From the NCBI GenBank assembly GCA_024234895.1, contig JACKNJ010000009.1, positions 1-64,000 on the forward strand: a stretch of 64,000 nucleotides of DNA, written 5' to 3'. Below, in pieces: positions 8,000-17,141 of the stretch; within the stretch, counting starts at the first letter, position 1; every line of letters begins with the position of its first letter. Made by a program: the position numbers and the translations under genes. The notes below the pieces were generated by a model. It did not search any database, was not told where the DNA came from, and saw only the letters and a list, made by a program, of their open reading frames with translations. The DNA comes from Gammaproteobacteria bacterium (GTDB taxonomy: Bacteria > Pseudomonadota > Gammaproteobacteria > JACKNK01).

Positions 8000-9817
8000 A
8001 TGATCGAAAACCTCCGCAACATCGCCATCATCGCCCACGTCGACCATGGCAAGACCACCCTGGTCGACGAACTCCTCAAGCAGTCCGGCACCCTGGGCGA
8101 ACGTTTCGGCGTGGTCGAGCGGGTCATGGACTCGAACGATCTGGAGAAGGAACGCGGCATCACCATCCTCGCCAAGAACACCGCGCTGCGCTGGCAGGAT
8201 TACCGCATCAACATCGTCGACACCCCCGGACACGCCGACTTCGGCGGCGAGGTGGAGCGCGTGCTGTCCATGGTCGACTCGGTGCTGCTCTTGGTCGATG
8301 CCCAGGAAGGCCCGATGCCGCAGACCCGCTTCGTGACGCAGAAGGCCTTCAAGCACGGCCTGCGCCCGATCGTGGTGGTCAACAAGATCGACAAGCCGGG
8401 CGCGCGTCCGGACTGGGTCATCGACCAGGTCTTCGACCTATTCGACAAGCTCGGCGCGACCGACGCGCAGCTCGACTTCCCGGTCGTCTACGCCTCCGCG
8501 ATCAACGGCTACGCCGGCCTGAACAACGACGTCAACAGCGGCGACATGACCCCGCTGTTCGAGGCCATCATCCAGCACTGCCCGGCGCCGAACGTCGACC
8601 AGGACGGCCCGTTCCGCATGCAGGTCTCGACGCTGGACTACAACAGCTTCGTCGGCGCGATCGCGATCGGTCGCATCCAGCGTGGCAAGGTCACCACCAA
8701 CATGCCGATCGTGGTCGCCAAGCCGGATGGCGAGAGCTATCGCGGCAAGGTCGGTCTGATCTACGGCTACCTGGGTCTGGAGCGCCACGAGATCGATGTC
8801 GCCCACGCCGGCGACATCATCGCGGTGACCGGCCTGGACGCGCCCAACGTCTCCGACACCCTCTGCCACCCCGACACGGTCGAAGCCCTGCCGGCGCTGT
8901 CGGTCGATGAGCCGACCGTGCACATGACCTTCCAGGTCAACACCTCGCCGTTCGCCGGCAAGGAAGGCAAGTACCTGACCTCGCGCCAGATCAAGGCGCG
9001 TCTCGAACGCGAGCTGCTGCACAACGTCGCGCTGCGCGTCGAGGAAGGCAACGACCCGGAGAAGTTCAAGGTCTCCGGGCGCGGCGAACTGCATCTGTCG
9101 ATCCTGATCGAGAACATGCGCCGCGAGGGTTACGAGCTGGCCGTGTCGCGCCCGGAAGTCATCTTCCGCGAGATCGACGGCGAGATCTGCGAACCCTACG
9201 AGCAGGTCACCATCGACTGCGAGGAGACCCACCAGGGCGCGATCATGGTCGCCATCGGCGAGCGCAAGGGCGAACTGCGCAACATGATCCCGGACGGCCA
9301 GGGCCGCGTGCGCCTGGACTACGACATGCCCTCGCGCGGCCTGATCGGCTTCCAGACCGAGTTCATGACGCTGACCTCCGGCACCGGCCTGATGTATCAC
9401 GTGTTCGACCGTTACGCGCCGGTCCAGAAGGGCGCCATCGCGGAGCGTCATAACGGCGTGATGATCGCCAACGCCACCGGCAAGGCGCTGGCCTATGCGC
9501 TGTTCAACCTGCAGGAACGCGGGCGCATGTTCATCGGCCACGGCATCAACGTGTACGAAGGCATGATCATCGGCATCCACAGCCGCGACAACGATCTGAC
9601 CGTCAACCCGCTGAAGGCCAAGCAGCTGACCAACATCCGCGCCGCCGGTTCGGACGAGAACATCATCCTGACGCCGCCGATCAAGATGTCGCTGGAACAG
9701 GCCCTGGAGTTCATCGCCGACGATGAACTGGTCGAGGTCACGCCGAAGTCGATCCGCCTGCGCAAGAAGCACCTGACCGAGAACGACCGCAAGCGCGCCT
9801 CGCGTTCCGGCGTCTGA
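8000..9817 (+). CDS. typA: ribosome-associated GTPase TypA/BipA
   Basis: 605 residues, full length for the family. The translational-GTPase motifs are in order: AHVDHGKTTLV (G1), RGITI (G2), DTPGHADFGGEV (G3) and NKIDKPGAR (G4). EF-G-like domains II, III and V follow, then the TypA-specific C-terminal domain (SLEQALEFIADDELVEVTPKSIRLRKK). TypA binds the 70S ribosome, and in enterobacteria it is needed for 50S assembly at low temperature and for stress adaptation. The ATG at 8000 starts the conserved IENLRNIAIIAH segment. Confidence 0.97.
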   Translation: MIENLRNIAIIAHVDHGKTTLVDELLKQSGTLGERFGVVERVMDSNDLEKERGITILAKNTALRWQDYRINIVDTPGHADFGGEVERVLSMVDSVLLLVDAQEGPMPQTRFVTQKAFKHGLRPIVVVNKIDKPGARPDWVIDQVFDLFDKLGATDAQLDFPVVYASAINGYAGLNNDVNSGDMTPLFEAIIQHCPAPNVDQDGPFRMQVSTLDYNSFVGAIAIGRIQRGKVTTNMPIVVAKPDGESYRGKVGLIYGYLGLERHEIDVAHAGDIIAVTGLDAPNVSDTLCHPDTVEALPALSVDEPTVHMTFQVNTSPFAGKEGKYLTSRQIKARLERELLHNVALRVEEGNDPEKFKVSGRGELHLSILIENMRREGYELAVSRPEVIFREIDGEICEPYEQVTIDCEETHQGAIMVAIGERKGELRNMIPDGQGRVRLDYDMPSRGLIGFQTEFMTLTSGTGLMYHVFDRYAPVQKGAIAERHNGVMIANATGKALAYALFNLQERGRMFIGHGINVYEGMIIGIHSRDNDLTVNPLKAKQLTNIRAAGSDENIILTPPIKMSLEQALEFIADDELVEVTPKSIRLRKKHLTENDRKRASRSGV

Positions 9818-9837
9818 CGCGCTGACGGGGCGTCGGC

Positions 9838-10668
9838 ATGCTCGGCTACCGCCACGCCTTCCACGCCGGCAACCACGGTGATGTGCTCAAGCATCTCGTG
9901 CTGCGGGAGTGCCTGACGTACCTGAACCACAAGCCTAAGCCGTGGTTGTACGTCGACACCCATGCGGGCGCCGGCGCCTACGATCTGAACGGCGCGCAAG
10001 CCGGCAGGAATCGGGAATTCGAGGGGGGTATCGCCCGCCTGCGTGGCGGCGAGCCATTGCCGGCGGCGCTGGCCGACCTCCTCGCGGCGGTCGATGCCGC
10101 CGGCCCGGATGTCTATCCCGGCTCGCCGGTGCTGGCCGCGCAACTCGCCCGCCCCGAAGACCGGCTGCGTCTTTACGAACTGCATTCCAGCGACTTCCCG
10201 CAGCTCAGGCAGCGTTTCGCCCGTGACCGCCGCGTGCGCTGCGAACGCAGCGACGGCTATATCGGTCTGCGCGCCCAGTTGCCGCCCCCCACCCGCCGTG
10301 GCCTCGCCCTGATCGACCCGTCCTACGAGCTGAACAGCGACTACGGCGCCGTGGTCGACGCGCTGCGCGACGGCCTGCTCCGCTTCGAAACCGGCCTCTT
10401 CCTGATCTGGTATCCGCAGCTCCCGCAGGCCGCCGCGAGGCACCTGCCCGGCAATCTCCGCGCGGCCTGCGACCGGCCCTGGCTGGACGTATCGCTGAGC
10501 GTGCAGTCGCCGTCGCGCAGCGGACTCGGCATGTACGGTAGCGGCATGTTCGTGGTGAACCCCCCGTTCGGTCTGGCCGACACACTCCGCGACTGTCTGC
10601 CGGTGCTGGCCGGGCGGCTTGGCACCGGCAGCGATGCGGGCTTCAATCTGGAGCAGTCCGCGGCGTAG
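9838..10668 (+). CDS. rlmJ: 23S rRNA (adenine(2030)-N6)-methyltransferase
   Basis: 276 residues beginning MLGYRHAFHAGNHGDVLKH, the signature start of RlmJ, followed by the SAM-binding region VDTHAGAGAYDL. The catalytic motif IV reads IDPSYELNSDY; the usual form is DPPYE, so one proline is replaced by serine. RlmJ uses SAM to methylate A2030 of 23S rRNA and needs no cofactor protein. It starts 20 bases after typA and is probably co-transcribed with it. Confidence 0.93.
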   Translation: MLGYRHAFHAGNHGDVLKHLVLRECLTYLNHKPKPWLYVDTHAGAGAYDLNGAQAGRNREFEGGIARLRGGEPLPAALADLLAAVDAAGPDVYPGSPVLAAQLARPEDRLRLYELHSSDFPQLRQRFARDRRVRCERSDGYIGLRAQLPPPTRRGLALIDPSYELNSDYGAVVDALRDGLLRFETGLFLIWYPQLPQAAARHLPGNLRAACDRPWLDVSLSVQSPSRSGLGMYGSGMFVVNPPFGLADTLRDCLPVLAGRLGTGSDAGFNLEQSAA

Positions 10669-10806
10669 CTCGCGCACCTGCCGGCGGGATCGGCAAGCCC
10701 TGCAATATGGGCTTACGCTCACCGCCACGTCTGCCGATCAGGCTTGTGAAATTGTCCGCCGGGTCGCTGCATACAGGCGTTCCCGCGCTACCCGGACCAC
10801 CGCTAG

Positions 10807-13329
10807 ATGCCCGCCAACAAACCCACCGAACTCCAACAGTTCCATCGTTCCCAGCAGCAGCTGATCGCGCTGATCGTGGTCGGGATCGTGGCCTTCATGG
10901 CCGCGGTGTTCGCGGGCGTGCACTGGGTTTTCGACGATCCCGCCGGCGCGCTCGTGCTGTTCGTCACCGCGCTTGTCTGGGGCGGTTTCTTCTTTGTCGA
11001 CAAGTTCTACAAGCAGATCGTCAGCATCCATGTGGTGCTGACGCCGTTCATCGTCATGCTCTGCTATTTCCAGCTAAGCGAAGGCGGCCTGCAGACGCCG
11101 CACAGCGGCTGGTTCCTGGTCGGTCCGGTGCTCGCGCTGCTGAGTTCCGGCGTGCCCGCCGCGATCATCTGGTTCTTGAATATCGTGGTCGCGCAGTGGC
11201 TGGTCATGTTGTACGCGGAACCGATCAAGGCGCGGTTCGTCGACTACCTGTCGGCGGTGCCGCCGGCTTACCAGAACTACGACTACTTCATCAGCATCAC
11301 CGGCCAGCTGATCACGGTGTTCCTGCTGGTGTACTTCATCGACCGCGCCCGCAAGAACGCCTATGCGGATCTGGAAATCCGCAGCGACGAACTGGATAAC
11401 GCGAACCTGATGCTGGAATCGGTCGTGAACACGATTCCCGTCCGGGTCTACTGGACCGATGCCGAACTCCGGTATCTGGGCTGCAACCAGGGCTTCGCCG
11501 ACGATGCCGGTCTGGGTTCGCTGAAAGAGGTGATCGGCTGCGATTTCCAGGCCGTCGGCTGGAACCGCGACACCACCGGTCTGGTGGAGCGCGACATCAT
11601 CGAGAGCGGTCGCGCCGTCCTCAACCGGGAGGAAATCCGCATCTCGGCGAGCGGCGAACAGGTGTGGCTGCGAGTCAGCACGGTGCCGCTCAACGACGTC
11701 GCGGGCGAGCGCATCGGCCTGCTCGGCATCTACGAAAACATCACCGCCGACAAGCGCAAGGAAATCGCCCTGACCGAGACCGAAGAACGCCTGCGCATGG
11801 CGCAGGCGGTCGCCCATGTGGGCAGCTTCGACTGGGACCCGGTCAGCGGAAAACTGTGGTGGTCGGATGAACATTTCCGACTCTGGGGCTTGTCGCCGAA
11901 AAGCATCGTTCCGAGCTACGAGGTGTTTCTCGCCGGCCTGCACGCGGATGACACCGAACGGGTCGTCGCCGTGTTGCAGGAAGCGCTCGAAGGTGGCCGT
12001 TCCTACAGCTGCGAGCATCGCGTGGTGACGCCGACGGGCGAGGAACGCCATATCCACGGTCGTGGTCAGGTCACGTTCGACGCAGCCGGCGCCGCCGTCC
12101 GCATGGTCGGCACGGTGCAGGACGTGACCCAGCAGAAGCTCTCGGAGATGGCCTTGGAGACCTCCCGGGCCGTGGAGGCGTCGGCCAATCGCGCCAAGTC
12201 GGAATTCCTTGCCAACATGAGCCATGAAATCCGCACGCCGATGAACGCCATCATCGGCATGACCCAACTGGCACTGGGGACGCCGCTGACGGACAAGCAG
12301 CGCAACTACGTCGACAAGGCGCACAGCTCCGCGAAAGGTCTGCTCGGCATCATCAACGACATCCTGGACTTCTCCAAGATCGAAGCCGGCAAGCTGGATC
12401 TGGAGACCGCCCGTTTCGAGTTCGCCGGGGTCATCCGCGATGTCCTCGACATCGTGCGCCTGAAGGCCGAGGAGAAAGGACAGCAACTCTCCGTGGAGGT
12501 GGCGACCGAGGTCCCCGCCGTCCTCATCGGCGATTCTCTGCGCATCGGCCAGGTGCTGATCAACCTGATCAGCAACGCGATCAAGTTCACGCCCGAGGGC
12601 GGACGGATCAAGGTCAGCGCCGAACTCGGCGAGAGCTCCGGAACCGACCTCATGCTGAGATTCTCGGTCCGCGATACGGGCATCGGCCTGACGGCGGAGG
12701 AGCAGGAACGCCTGTTCCAGTCGTTCAGCCAGGCCGACGGTTCCACCACCCGGCGCTTCGGCGGCACCGGTCTGGGCCTGGCCATCTCCCAAAAGCTGGT
12801 CAACCTGATGGGCGGTGACATCTGGGTCGAGAGCCGCAAGTCGGAAGGCACCGTCTTCCACTTCACGATCAGGCTGACCGAGCCGCGCACCGACAGTTCA
12901 CGCCCGACCGACACGTCCCCCAGCGTCCCGGATCAGGTTCCGGCGGAGGCATTGCAAGGCGCCCACATCCTGTTGGTCGAAGACAACGACATCAATCAGG
13001 AACTGGCCCGCGAACTGCTGGCCATGCACGGCATGACGGTCAGCGTCGCGCACAACGGCCAGGAAGCGCTCGAACGCCTGGACGAGGCCGCATTCGACGG
13101 CGTGCTGATGGACTGCCAGATGCCGGTCATGGATGGCTACGAAGCGACCCGCCGGATACGCAAACAGCCGAGGTTCGCCGACCTGCCGGTGATCGCGATG
13201 ACCGCGAACGCCATGAAAGGCGACCGCGAAAAGGCCATCGACTCCGGCATGAACGACCACATCGCGAAGCCGATCGACATCGATGTGATGCTCGCCACCA
13301 TGGCGAAATGGATTCGGGTGGGGCATTGA
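10807..13329 (+). CDS. membrane hybrid histidine kinase with two PAS domains
   Basis: 840 residues. About six membrane helices (residues 17-180) form a MASE-like sensor region. A short linker helix leads to two PAS domains (about 200-315, IPVRVYWTDAELRYLG..., and 325-450, AHVGSFDWDPVSGKLWW..., each closing with a PAC-like segment). HisKA (FLANMSHEIRTPMNAIIG), HATPase (DTGIGL, GTGLGLAIS) and a C-terminal receiver (LLVEDNDINQELARELL, phosphoacceptor in VLMDCQMPVMDG) complete it. It is a BarA/EvgS-like phosphorelay kinase whose partner is not nearby. The signal cannot be deduced; no heme- or flavin-binding signature was recognised in the PAS domains. Confidence 0.92.
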   Translation: MPANKPTELQQFHRSQQQLIALIVVGIVAFMAAVFAGVHWVFDDPAGALVLFVTALVWGGFFFVDKFYKQIVSIHVVLTPFIVMLCYFQLSEGGLQTPHSGWFLVGPVLALLSSGVPAAIIWFLNIVVAQWLVMLYAEPIKARFVDYLSAVPPAYQNYDYFISITGQLITVFLLVYFIDRARKNAYADLEIRSDELDNANLMLESVVNTIPVRVYWTDAELRYLGCNQGFADDAGLGSLKEVIGCDFQAVGWNRDTTGLVERDIIESGRAVLNREEIRISASGEQVWLRVSTVPLNDVAGERIGLLGIYENITADKRKEIALTETEERLRMAQAVAHVGSFDWDPVSGKLWWSDEHFRLWGLSPKSIVPSYEVFLAGLHADDTERVVAVLQEALEGGRSYSCEHRVVTPTGEERHIHGRGQVTFDAAGAAVRMVGTVQDVTQQKLSEMALETSRAVEASANRAKSEFLANMSHEIRTPMNAIIGMTQLALGTPLTDKQRNYVDKAHSSAKGLLGIINDILDFSKIEAGKLDLETARFEFAGVIRDVLDIVRLKAEEKGQQLSVEVATEVPAVLIGDSLRIGQVLINLISNAIKFTPEGGRIKVSAELGESSGTDLMLRFSVRDTGIGLTAEEQERLFQSFSQADGSTTRRFGGTGLGLAISQKLVNLMGGDIWVESRKSEGTVFHFTIRLTEPRTDSSRPTDTSPSVPDQVPAEALQGAHILLVEDNDINQELARELLAMHGMTVSVAHNGQEALERLDEAAFDGVLMDCQMPVMDGYEATRRIRKQPRFADLPVIAMTANAMKGDREKAIDSGMNDHIAKPIDIDVMLATMAKWIRVGH

Positions 13330-13348
13330 TGATGTTGTGAACATCATC
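13328..13348. repeat. 21-base palindrome GATGATG...CATCATC, copy 1
   Basis: GATGATGTTGTGAACATCATC is an imperfect palindrome that starts at the kinase stop codon. Related copies occur at 54941-54961 and 55261-55281, in each case next to a family A palindrome or a GAAAAAGGCCCG terminator. Confidence 0.7.
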
Positions 13349-13395
13349 ATTGCTTGTGGCACGACTCCCAGTGCCCCGTCTTGTTTTACCCTGGC

Positions 13396-13470
13396 GTAGG
13401 GCGGATACCCGAAGGGGTTCCGCCGGATTGGGCGCCGAATCGGCGGAACCCCTTCGGGTATCCGCCCTAC
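13396..13470. repeat. REP-like inverted repeat, family A (perfect 30-base arms)
   Basis: Arms 13396-13425 (GTAGGGCGGATACCCGAAGG...) and 13441-13470 (...TATCCGCCCTAC) are exactly complementary, with a 15-base centre. It lies between the convergent kinase and mlaC-like genes. Confidence 0.92.
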
Positions 13471-13490
13471 GCTTCGCCGACCCCATAACG

Positions 13491-13519
13491 AAAAAGGCCC
13501 GGTGATTCGCCACCGGGCC
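13491..13519 (-). terminator. rho-independent terminator of the mlaC-like gene
   Basis: Read on the minus strand: a GGCCCGGTG / CACCGGGCC stem with a six-base loop, followed by TTTTT. Confidence 0.85.
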
Positions 13520-13557
13520 CTGGTCACGCGGGAAGTCACTCCGGGCCTCGGCCCCGA

Positions 13558-14235
13558 TCACCCCCCACGAAGCATCTTCTGGAACTCACGACGGTAATGG
13601 ATCACCGCCGACATGCCGTTGGCTTTGACGTCGAAGATGCGCCAGCCCTCACGGCCCTTGTAGAAGCGGAACTCCATGGTCACCGACTGACCGCCGCGCA
13701 TGGTCGCGCGCACCGGCACGACGACCTCGGTGCTGGAACCCTGGCGGGCATTGCCGACCTCGACGCGGGAATCCTGATAGCCGCCGATGCCGGAGGCGAG
13801 CGTGTTCAGGAACTGGTTCTTGATGCCGTTCTCAAGCTCCGCACGCTGTTCGGCATTCATGCGCTTCCAGGCACCGCCGGCGACCCAGCGCGACATGTAG
13901 GCGAAGTCGAAGTAATTGGCGACCTGCTCGCGCAGGAAGCCCAGCGCCATCTGCTGATCGTTCGGATTGCCAGTGGACAGGAAGGTCTGCAACGCGGTCA
14001 CGCCGGTGCGCAGCATGTCCTCCGGACTCATGTCGGCGGAAGGCACGACCATCTGCGGCGCGGCCTGCGGGGCGGGCTGCGGGCGCGCCTGCGGGGCATA
14101 ACCCCCCCAGCCCGGGGCGTAACCGCCGCCGTAAGCGGGTCCGCCACCGCCGTAATACGGGTTGGCATGGGCCGATGCGCTCAGCACCAGCGCGGTCGCG
14201 GCGGACAGCGTCAGGGTTTTCAGAAGATGTTTCAT
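13558..14235 (-). CDS. MlaC/Ttg2D-type phospholipid-binding periplasmic protein
   Basis: 225 residues with a Sec signal peptide (MKHLLKTLTLSAATALVLSASAHA). A low-complexity Gly/Tyr/Pro/Gln linker (about 25-62, YYGGGGPAYGGGYAPGWGGY...) follows, then a Ttg2-type domain (about 70-225, LREQVANYFDFAYMSRWVAGGAWKRM ... GWRIFDVKANGMSAVIHYRREFQ). MlaC ferries phospholipids between the outer-membrane MlaA complex and the inner-membrane MlaFEDB transporter. None of the other mla genes is beside it, and the glycine/tyrosine-rich linker is not usual. It may be a paralogue with another lipid or steroid cargo. It has its own terminator. Confidence 0.82.
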   Translation of the reverse strand: MKHLLKTLTLSAATALVLSASAHANPYYGGGGPAYGGGYAPGWGGYAPQARPQPAPQAAPQMVVPSADMSPEDMLRTGVTALQTFLSTGNPNDQQMALGFLREQVANYFDFAYMSRWVAGGAWKRMNAEQRAELENGIKNQFLNTLASGIGGYQDSRVEVGNARQGSSTEVVVPVRATMRGGQSVTMEFRFYKGREGWRIFDVKANGMSAVIHYRREFQKMLRGG

Positions 14236-14294
14236 GGAGGCCTCTTGATGGGGGTGTGGTGGGCGCTGGCGGCCCGTACTCGCGGTGTGCTTGT

Positions 14295-14708
14295 TCAGTC
14301 CTGTTCGTCCTGATCGTGGCCGAACCAGCCTTCACAGGCGCGCAGCAGGAACACGGCCAGCGTCAGCAATACGATCGCGCCGGTCATGGTGATGATCATG
14401 AGCGTGTCCATGGTCTTGATGTCGATGACCAGCACGCGCGTGATCGCGGTGATCGCAACGTAGACCAGGAAGCGGACCGACAGGCGGTTGGTCTTGAAGT
14501 AGATGCCGATCATCGCCCCGAGTTCGAGGAAAATGAACAGCATCAGGATGTCCTTCAGGCTGGGATGGTGGTGGCTGAGAACTTCGACGATCTCCGCCGC
14601 CGTGGCCCACAAAATGGCGATACCGGTGATGAACAGCAGGATGTAGTGGAAGAGTTCGGAGAACCAGATGCCACTGCGCTTGAGCGGCGCGAAAACTCGT
14701 TCGGTCAT
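14295..14708 (-). CDS. PsiE-family membrane protein
   Basis: 137 residues from the ATG at 14708 (MTERVFAPLKRSGIWFSELFHYILLFIT). Four predicted membrane helices and the characteristic SHHHPSLKDILMLFIFLELGAMIGIYFKTNRLSVRFL region match the phosphate-starvation-inducible PsiE family, whose biochemical role is unknown. It lies 59 bases upstream of the mlaC-like gene on the same strand and may be co-transcribed. No Pho box was recognised. Confidence 0.82.
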   Translation of the reverse strand: MTERVFAPLKRSGIWFSELFHYILLFITGIAILWATAAEIVEVLSHHHPSLKDILMLFIFLELGAMIGIYFKTNRLSVRFLVYVAITAITRVLVIDIKTMDTLMIITMTGAIVLLTLAVFLLRACEGWFGHDQDEQD

Positions 14709-14834
14709 GGGAAACAACGCTGGCGGGTGGAAGGAAAAACCAAGAATAGACGCTTTCCCCTGCCTGTGAACCGGACCGACCGCGCCCGCCTGGGGCACAA
14801 TGCGTGTCTGATCAATCGCCGTCCCGGAAAGCCC

Positions 14835-15278
14835 ATGTCACACAGTTATCTGTCCAGGACCGAGTCCTTCGCGCCCGGCGGGGCGCTGCCCCTCGACGAG
14901 GTGCTCGGCAATCTGCCCTACAACGCCGACGGCCTGATTCCGGCCATCGCGCAGCAGCACGATTCCGGCGAGGTGCTGATGATGGCGTGGATGAATCGCG
15001 CCTCGATCGAGGAGACGCTGCGCACCGGCCGGGTCTGCTACTGGTCCCGCTCGCGCCAGAGCTACTGGCGCAAGGGCGAGTCCTCCGGCCAGGTGCAGAC
15101 GCTCAAGGCGATGCGCTTCGACTGCGACGGCGACACCATATTGCTGCTGGTCGACCAGCAAGGCGCGGCCTGTCACACCGGGCGGCGCAACTGCTTCTAC
15201 AACGAGGTGCGCGGCGACCTGGTGGAGGTCATCACCGCGCCGCTGGTGTCGCCGGAAGAGCTATACGGCAAGCAGTGA
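14835..15278 (+). CDS. hisI: phosphoribosyl-AMP cyclohydrolase
   Basis: 147 residues from the ATG at 14835. The HisI signature is complete: IPAIAQQHDSGEVLMMAWMNRASI, the YWSRSRQSYWRKGESSG motif, DCDGDTILLLVDQQGAACHTG with Zn/Mg ligands, and GRRNCFYNEV. It opens the ring of phosphoribosyl-AMP in histidine biosynthesis. It is monofunctional (no HisE domain) and separate from any his operon here. The next gene, yidD, begins seven bases after the stop. Confidence 0.95.
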   Translation: MSHSYLSRTESFAPGGALPLDEVLGNLPYNADGLIPAIAQQHDSGEVLMMAWMNRASIEETLRTGRVCYWSRSRQSYWRKGESSGQVQTLKAMRFDCDGDTILLLVDQQGAACHTGRRNCFYNEVRGDLVEVITAPLVSPEELYGKQ

Positions 15279-15285
15279 CAGCCCG

Positions 15286-15546
15286 ATGGTCAACCCGCTC
15301 AAACTCCTGTTCCTCGGCCTGGTGAAGGTCTACCGCTACGGCATCAGCCCGGTGCTGCCGCCGAGTTGCCGCTACACGCCAAGCTGCTCGGAATACATGG
15401 AGGAAGCGATCCAGAGGCACGGCGCGATCCGCGGCGGCTGGCTCGGCATCAAGCGCGTGTCGCGCTGCCACCCCTGGCACGAAGGCGGCTACGACCCGGT
15501 GCCGGAATGCCTGGACCCGGACTGCGGCCATGACCACAAACATTGA
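15286..15546 (+). CDS. yidD: membrane protein insertion efficiency factor YidD
   Basis: 86 residues with the family core KLLFLGLVKVYRYGISPVLPPSCRYTPSCSEYMEEAIQRHG and GIKRVSRCHPWHEGGYDPVP, including the three conserved cysteines, plus a His-rich tail. YidD is a peripheral inner-membrane protein that assists YidC-dependent insertion. It is normally found between rnpA and yidC near rpmH; here it follows hisI, so it is either relocated or a second copy. Confidence 0.93.
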   Translation: MVNPLKLLFLGLVKVYRYGISPVLPPSCRYTPSCSEYMEEAIQRHGAIRGGWLGIKRVSRCHPWHEGGYDPVPECLDPDCGHDHKH

Positions 15547-15553
15547 AATGAAC

Positions 15554-15625
15554 GTAGGAGCGGCTTCAGCCGCGATCGGCACGGGGAACTGCTCCAACGC
15601 CGATCGCGGCTGAAGCCGCTCCTAC
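15554..15625. repeat. REP-like inverted repeat, family B
   Basis: 27-base arms GTAGGAGCGGCTTCAGCCGC... (15554-15580) and its complement (15599-15625) with an 18-base centre. The same arms occur at 38538, 40647 and 43777, and as a variant at 47167. Confidence 0.93.
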
Positions 15626-15634
15626 CGTATTCAA

Positions 15635-16630
15635 GTGCTTCAGCCAGTCCGCCGCGTTCCCACCAACCTGATCCTCGGGTCGCTCGGCGTCGGCAAGACC
15701 ACGGTGATCCGCACCCTGCTGGCCCACGCGCCGGACGGCGAGCGCTGGGCGGTGCTGGTCAACGAATTCGGCGAGATCGGCATCGATGCCGCGCTGATCG
15801 GCAATGACGACCGGGTCCGCGAGGTCGCCGGCGGCTGCATGTGTTGCGCGGCCGGTGTCAGCACGCAGGTCGCGGTCGCGCAGATCCTTCGTGACGTGCG
15901 CCCGGACCGGCTGCTGATCGAGGCCTCCGGGCTCGGGCATCCGGGTGGAATCATCGATCTGCTGCGCACGCCGCCGCTGGCTGCCGGCATCGAATTGCGC
16001 GCGGTCATCGGCCTGCTCGACCCGCGTGAGTACACCCCGGAGCGCTGGCGCGACTCGGCCCTGTATCGCGAACAGATCACGCTGCCGGACCTGCTGCTGC
16101 TGACCAAGACCGACCTCGCCGCCGAGGCGGACATCGCCCGACTGCGCACATTCATCGACGGCCTGTACCCGCCCAAACGGGTCGAGCGTGGTGCTTTCAG
16201 TGCGGCCTGGCTGGATCAGTCGACGGCGTTGCCGCCGATGCGACAGGCCCGGTCGGTGTTCGCGCGCATGGAGACCGGGATCGACGCGCCGCCGCAGCCA
16301 ACAACCGAACCCGCCTTTGGTCGACACGAGCAACTGCTCGATGGCGTCGCCGCCTGCGGCTGGCTCTGGCCGGCGGATGCCGGCTTCTCGCGGCCCCGTC
16401 TGACCCGCTTGCTGTCCGGACTGGGCACGGCCGAACTCACCACCATCCGCCGCGCCAAGGGCGTGTTGCGCACCGGCAGGGAATGGCAATTGTTCAACGC
16501 CACCCGCGACGGCGTGAGCGTGGACGACATCGCCTGGCGGCGCGACAGCCGCATCGAACTGATCGCCGAGGCCGGTGCAACGCCGGACTGGGACGCGATC
16601 GAGCGGGCCCTGCAATCCTGCATGGTCTGA
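15635..16630 (+). CDS. CobW/COG0523-family metal-chaperone GTPase
   Basis: 331 residues from a GTG nine bases after the palindrome. P-loop LGSLGVGKTTVI, the family metal motif GGCMCCA (CxCC type), DxxG-like EASGLGHPGG and the specificity motif TKTD are present, followed by a reduced CobW C-terminal domain. COG0523 GTPases insert or allocate Zn, Co or Ni. The substrate cannot be read from sequence alone. It lies upstream of the cobalamin-dependent ribonucleotide reductase, but a 670-base gap separates them. No Zur box was seen. Confidence 0.86.
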   Translation: MLQPVRRVPTNLILGSLGVGKTTVIRTLLAHAPDGERWAVLVNEFGEIGIDAALIGNDDRVREVAGGCMCCAAGVSTQVAVAQILRDVRPDRLLIEASGLGHPGGIIDLLRTPPLAAGIELRAVIGLLDPREYTPERWRDSALYREQITLPDLLLLTKTDLAAEADIARLRTFIDGLYPPKRVERGAFSAAWLDQSTALPPMRQARSVFARMETGIDAPPQPTTEPAFGRHEQLLDGVAACGWLWPADAGFSRPRLTRLLSGLGTAELTTIRRAKGVLRTGREWQLFNATRDGVSVDDIAWRRDSRIELIAEAGATPDWDAIERALQSCMV

Positions 16631-16641
16631 CCCGGATGCGG

Positions 16642-16744
16642 GCGCGGGCTTTGCCCGGGCCTCGACTCCGCTCGGCCACCGAACTCCTCTGCCGTTGGCT
16701 GAGCGAAGTCGAAGCCAACATCGGTTCGGGGCAAGGCCCGCTCC
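16642..16744. repeat. composite inverted repeat (family C nested in a GCGGGCTTTGCCC frame)
   Basis: An inner pair (16661-16678 CTCGACTCCGCTCGGCCA and 16696-16716 TGGCTGAGCGAAGTCGAAGCC) lies inside an outer pair (16644-16659 and 16727-16744). The same nested plan appears at 35601-35710. Confidence 0.8.
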
Positions 16745-16895
16745 GACAAGTGAATGCGCGATCAGTGTCCGCGTAAAAAACTGAAAAATCTTTTCAGTTT
16801 CATTGCTCACTGAATCGGTTGATCAGATTTTCCGCATACACAGGTTGTGAACACCCGGATTTCCGCCCCGTGACCGCGCACCACTCATCCCCGGG

Positions 16896-16904
16896 TTGTC
16901 CACA
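16896..16904 (+). promoter_or_regulatory. DnaA-box-like site (TTGTCCACA)
   Basis: TTGTCCACA differs from the E. coli consensus TTATCCACA at one base and is a common variant in GC-rich genomes. Confidence 0.45.
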
Positions 16905-17013
16905 GCTTGTCGGAAACGGCGTGGTATCAGGGATTTAGCGCAGCCACCCCCAGCGACGGGCGTCATCGGTCTGAAATCCGCGCCGCGCTCTTGTGTCAGT
17001 CATATGGTTCTCG

Positions 17014-17028
17014 ACACAACATATTGTG
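17014..17028. promoter_or_regulatory. NrdR-box-like palindrome, upstream site
   Basis: ACACAACATATTGTG closely fits the NrdR consensus (acaCwAtATaTwGtgt). It lies about 114 bases upstream of the promoter -35 and 164 bases centre to centre from the second box. Confidence 0.6.
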
Positions 17029-17108
17029 CTTAAAATTTTTTTATAAGCCAATTTATTAACTTCTTATGAATACCCCGCAAAGCCTTTTCCGCACGGGCTT
17101 GTGACAGC

Positions 17109-17117
17109 TTATCCACA
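17109..17117 (+). promoter_or_regulatory. perfect DnaA box (TTATCCACA)
   Basis: Exact consensus match. TTGTTCACG at 17131-17139 is a further near match. DnaA is known to act at the nrdAB promoter of E. coli, so a role in nrd control is plausible. Confidence 0.5.
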
Positions 17118-17141
17118 GTTTTTATGCCGGTTGTTCACGGC

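Noticed and set aside
15286..15546. rpmH-rnpA-yidD-yidC origin-proximal cluster
   Set aside because: yidD is present, but its usual neighbours are not; it follows hisI.
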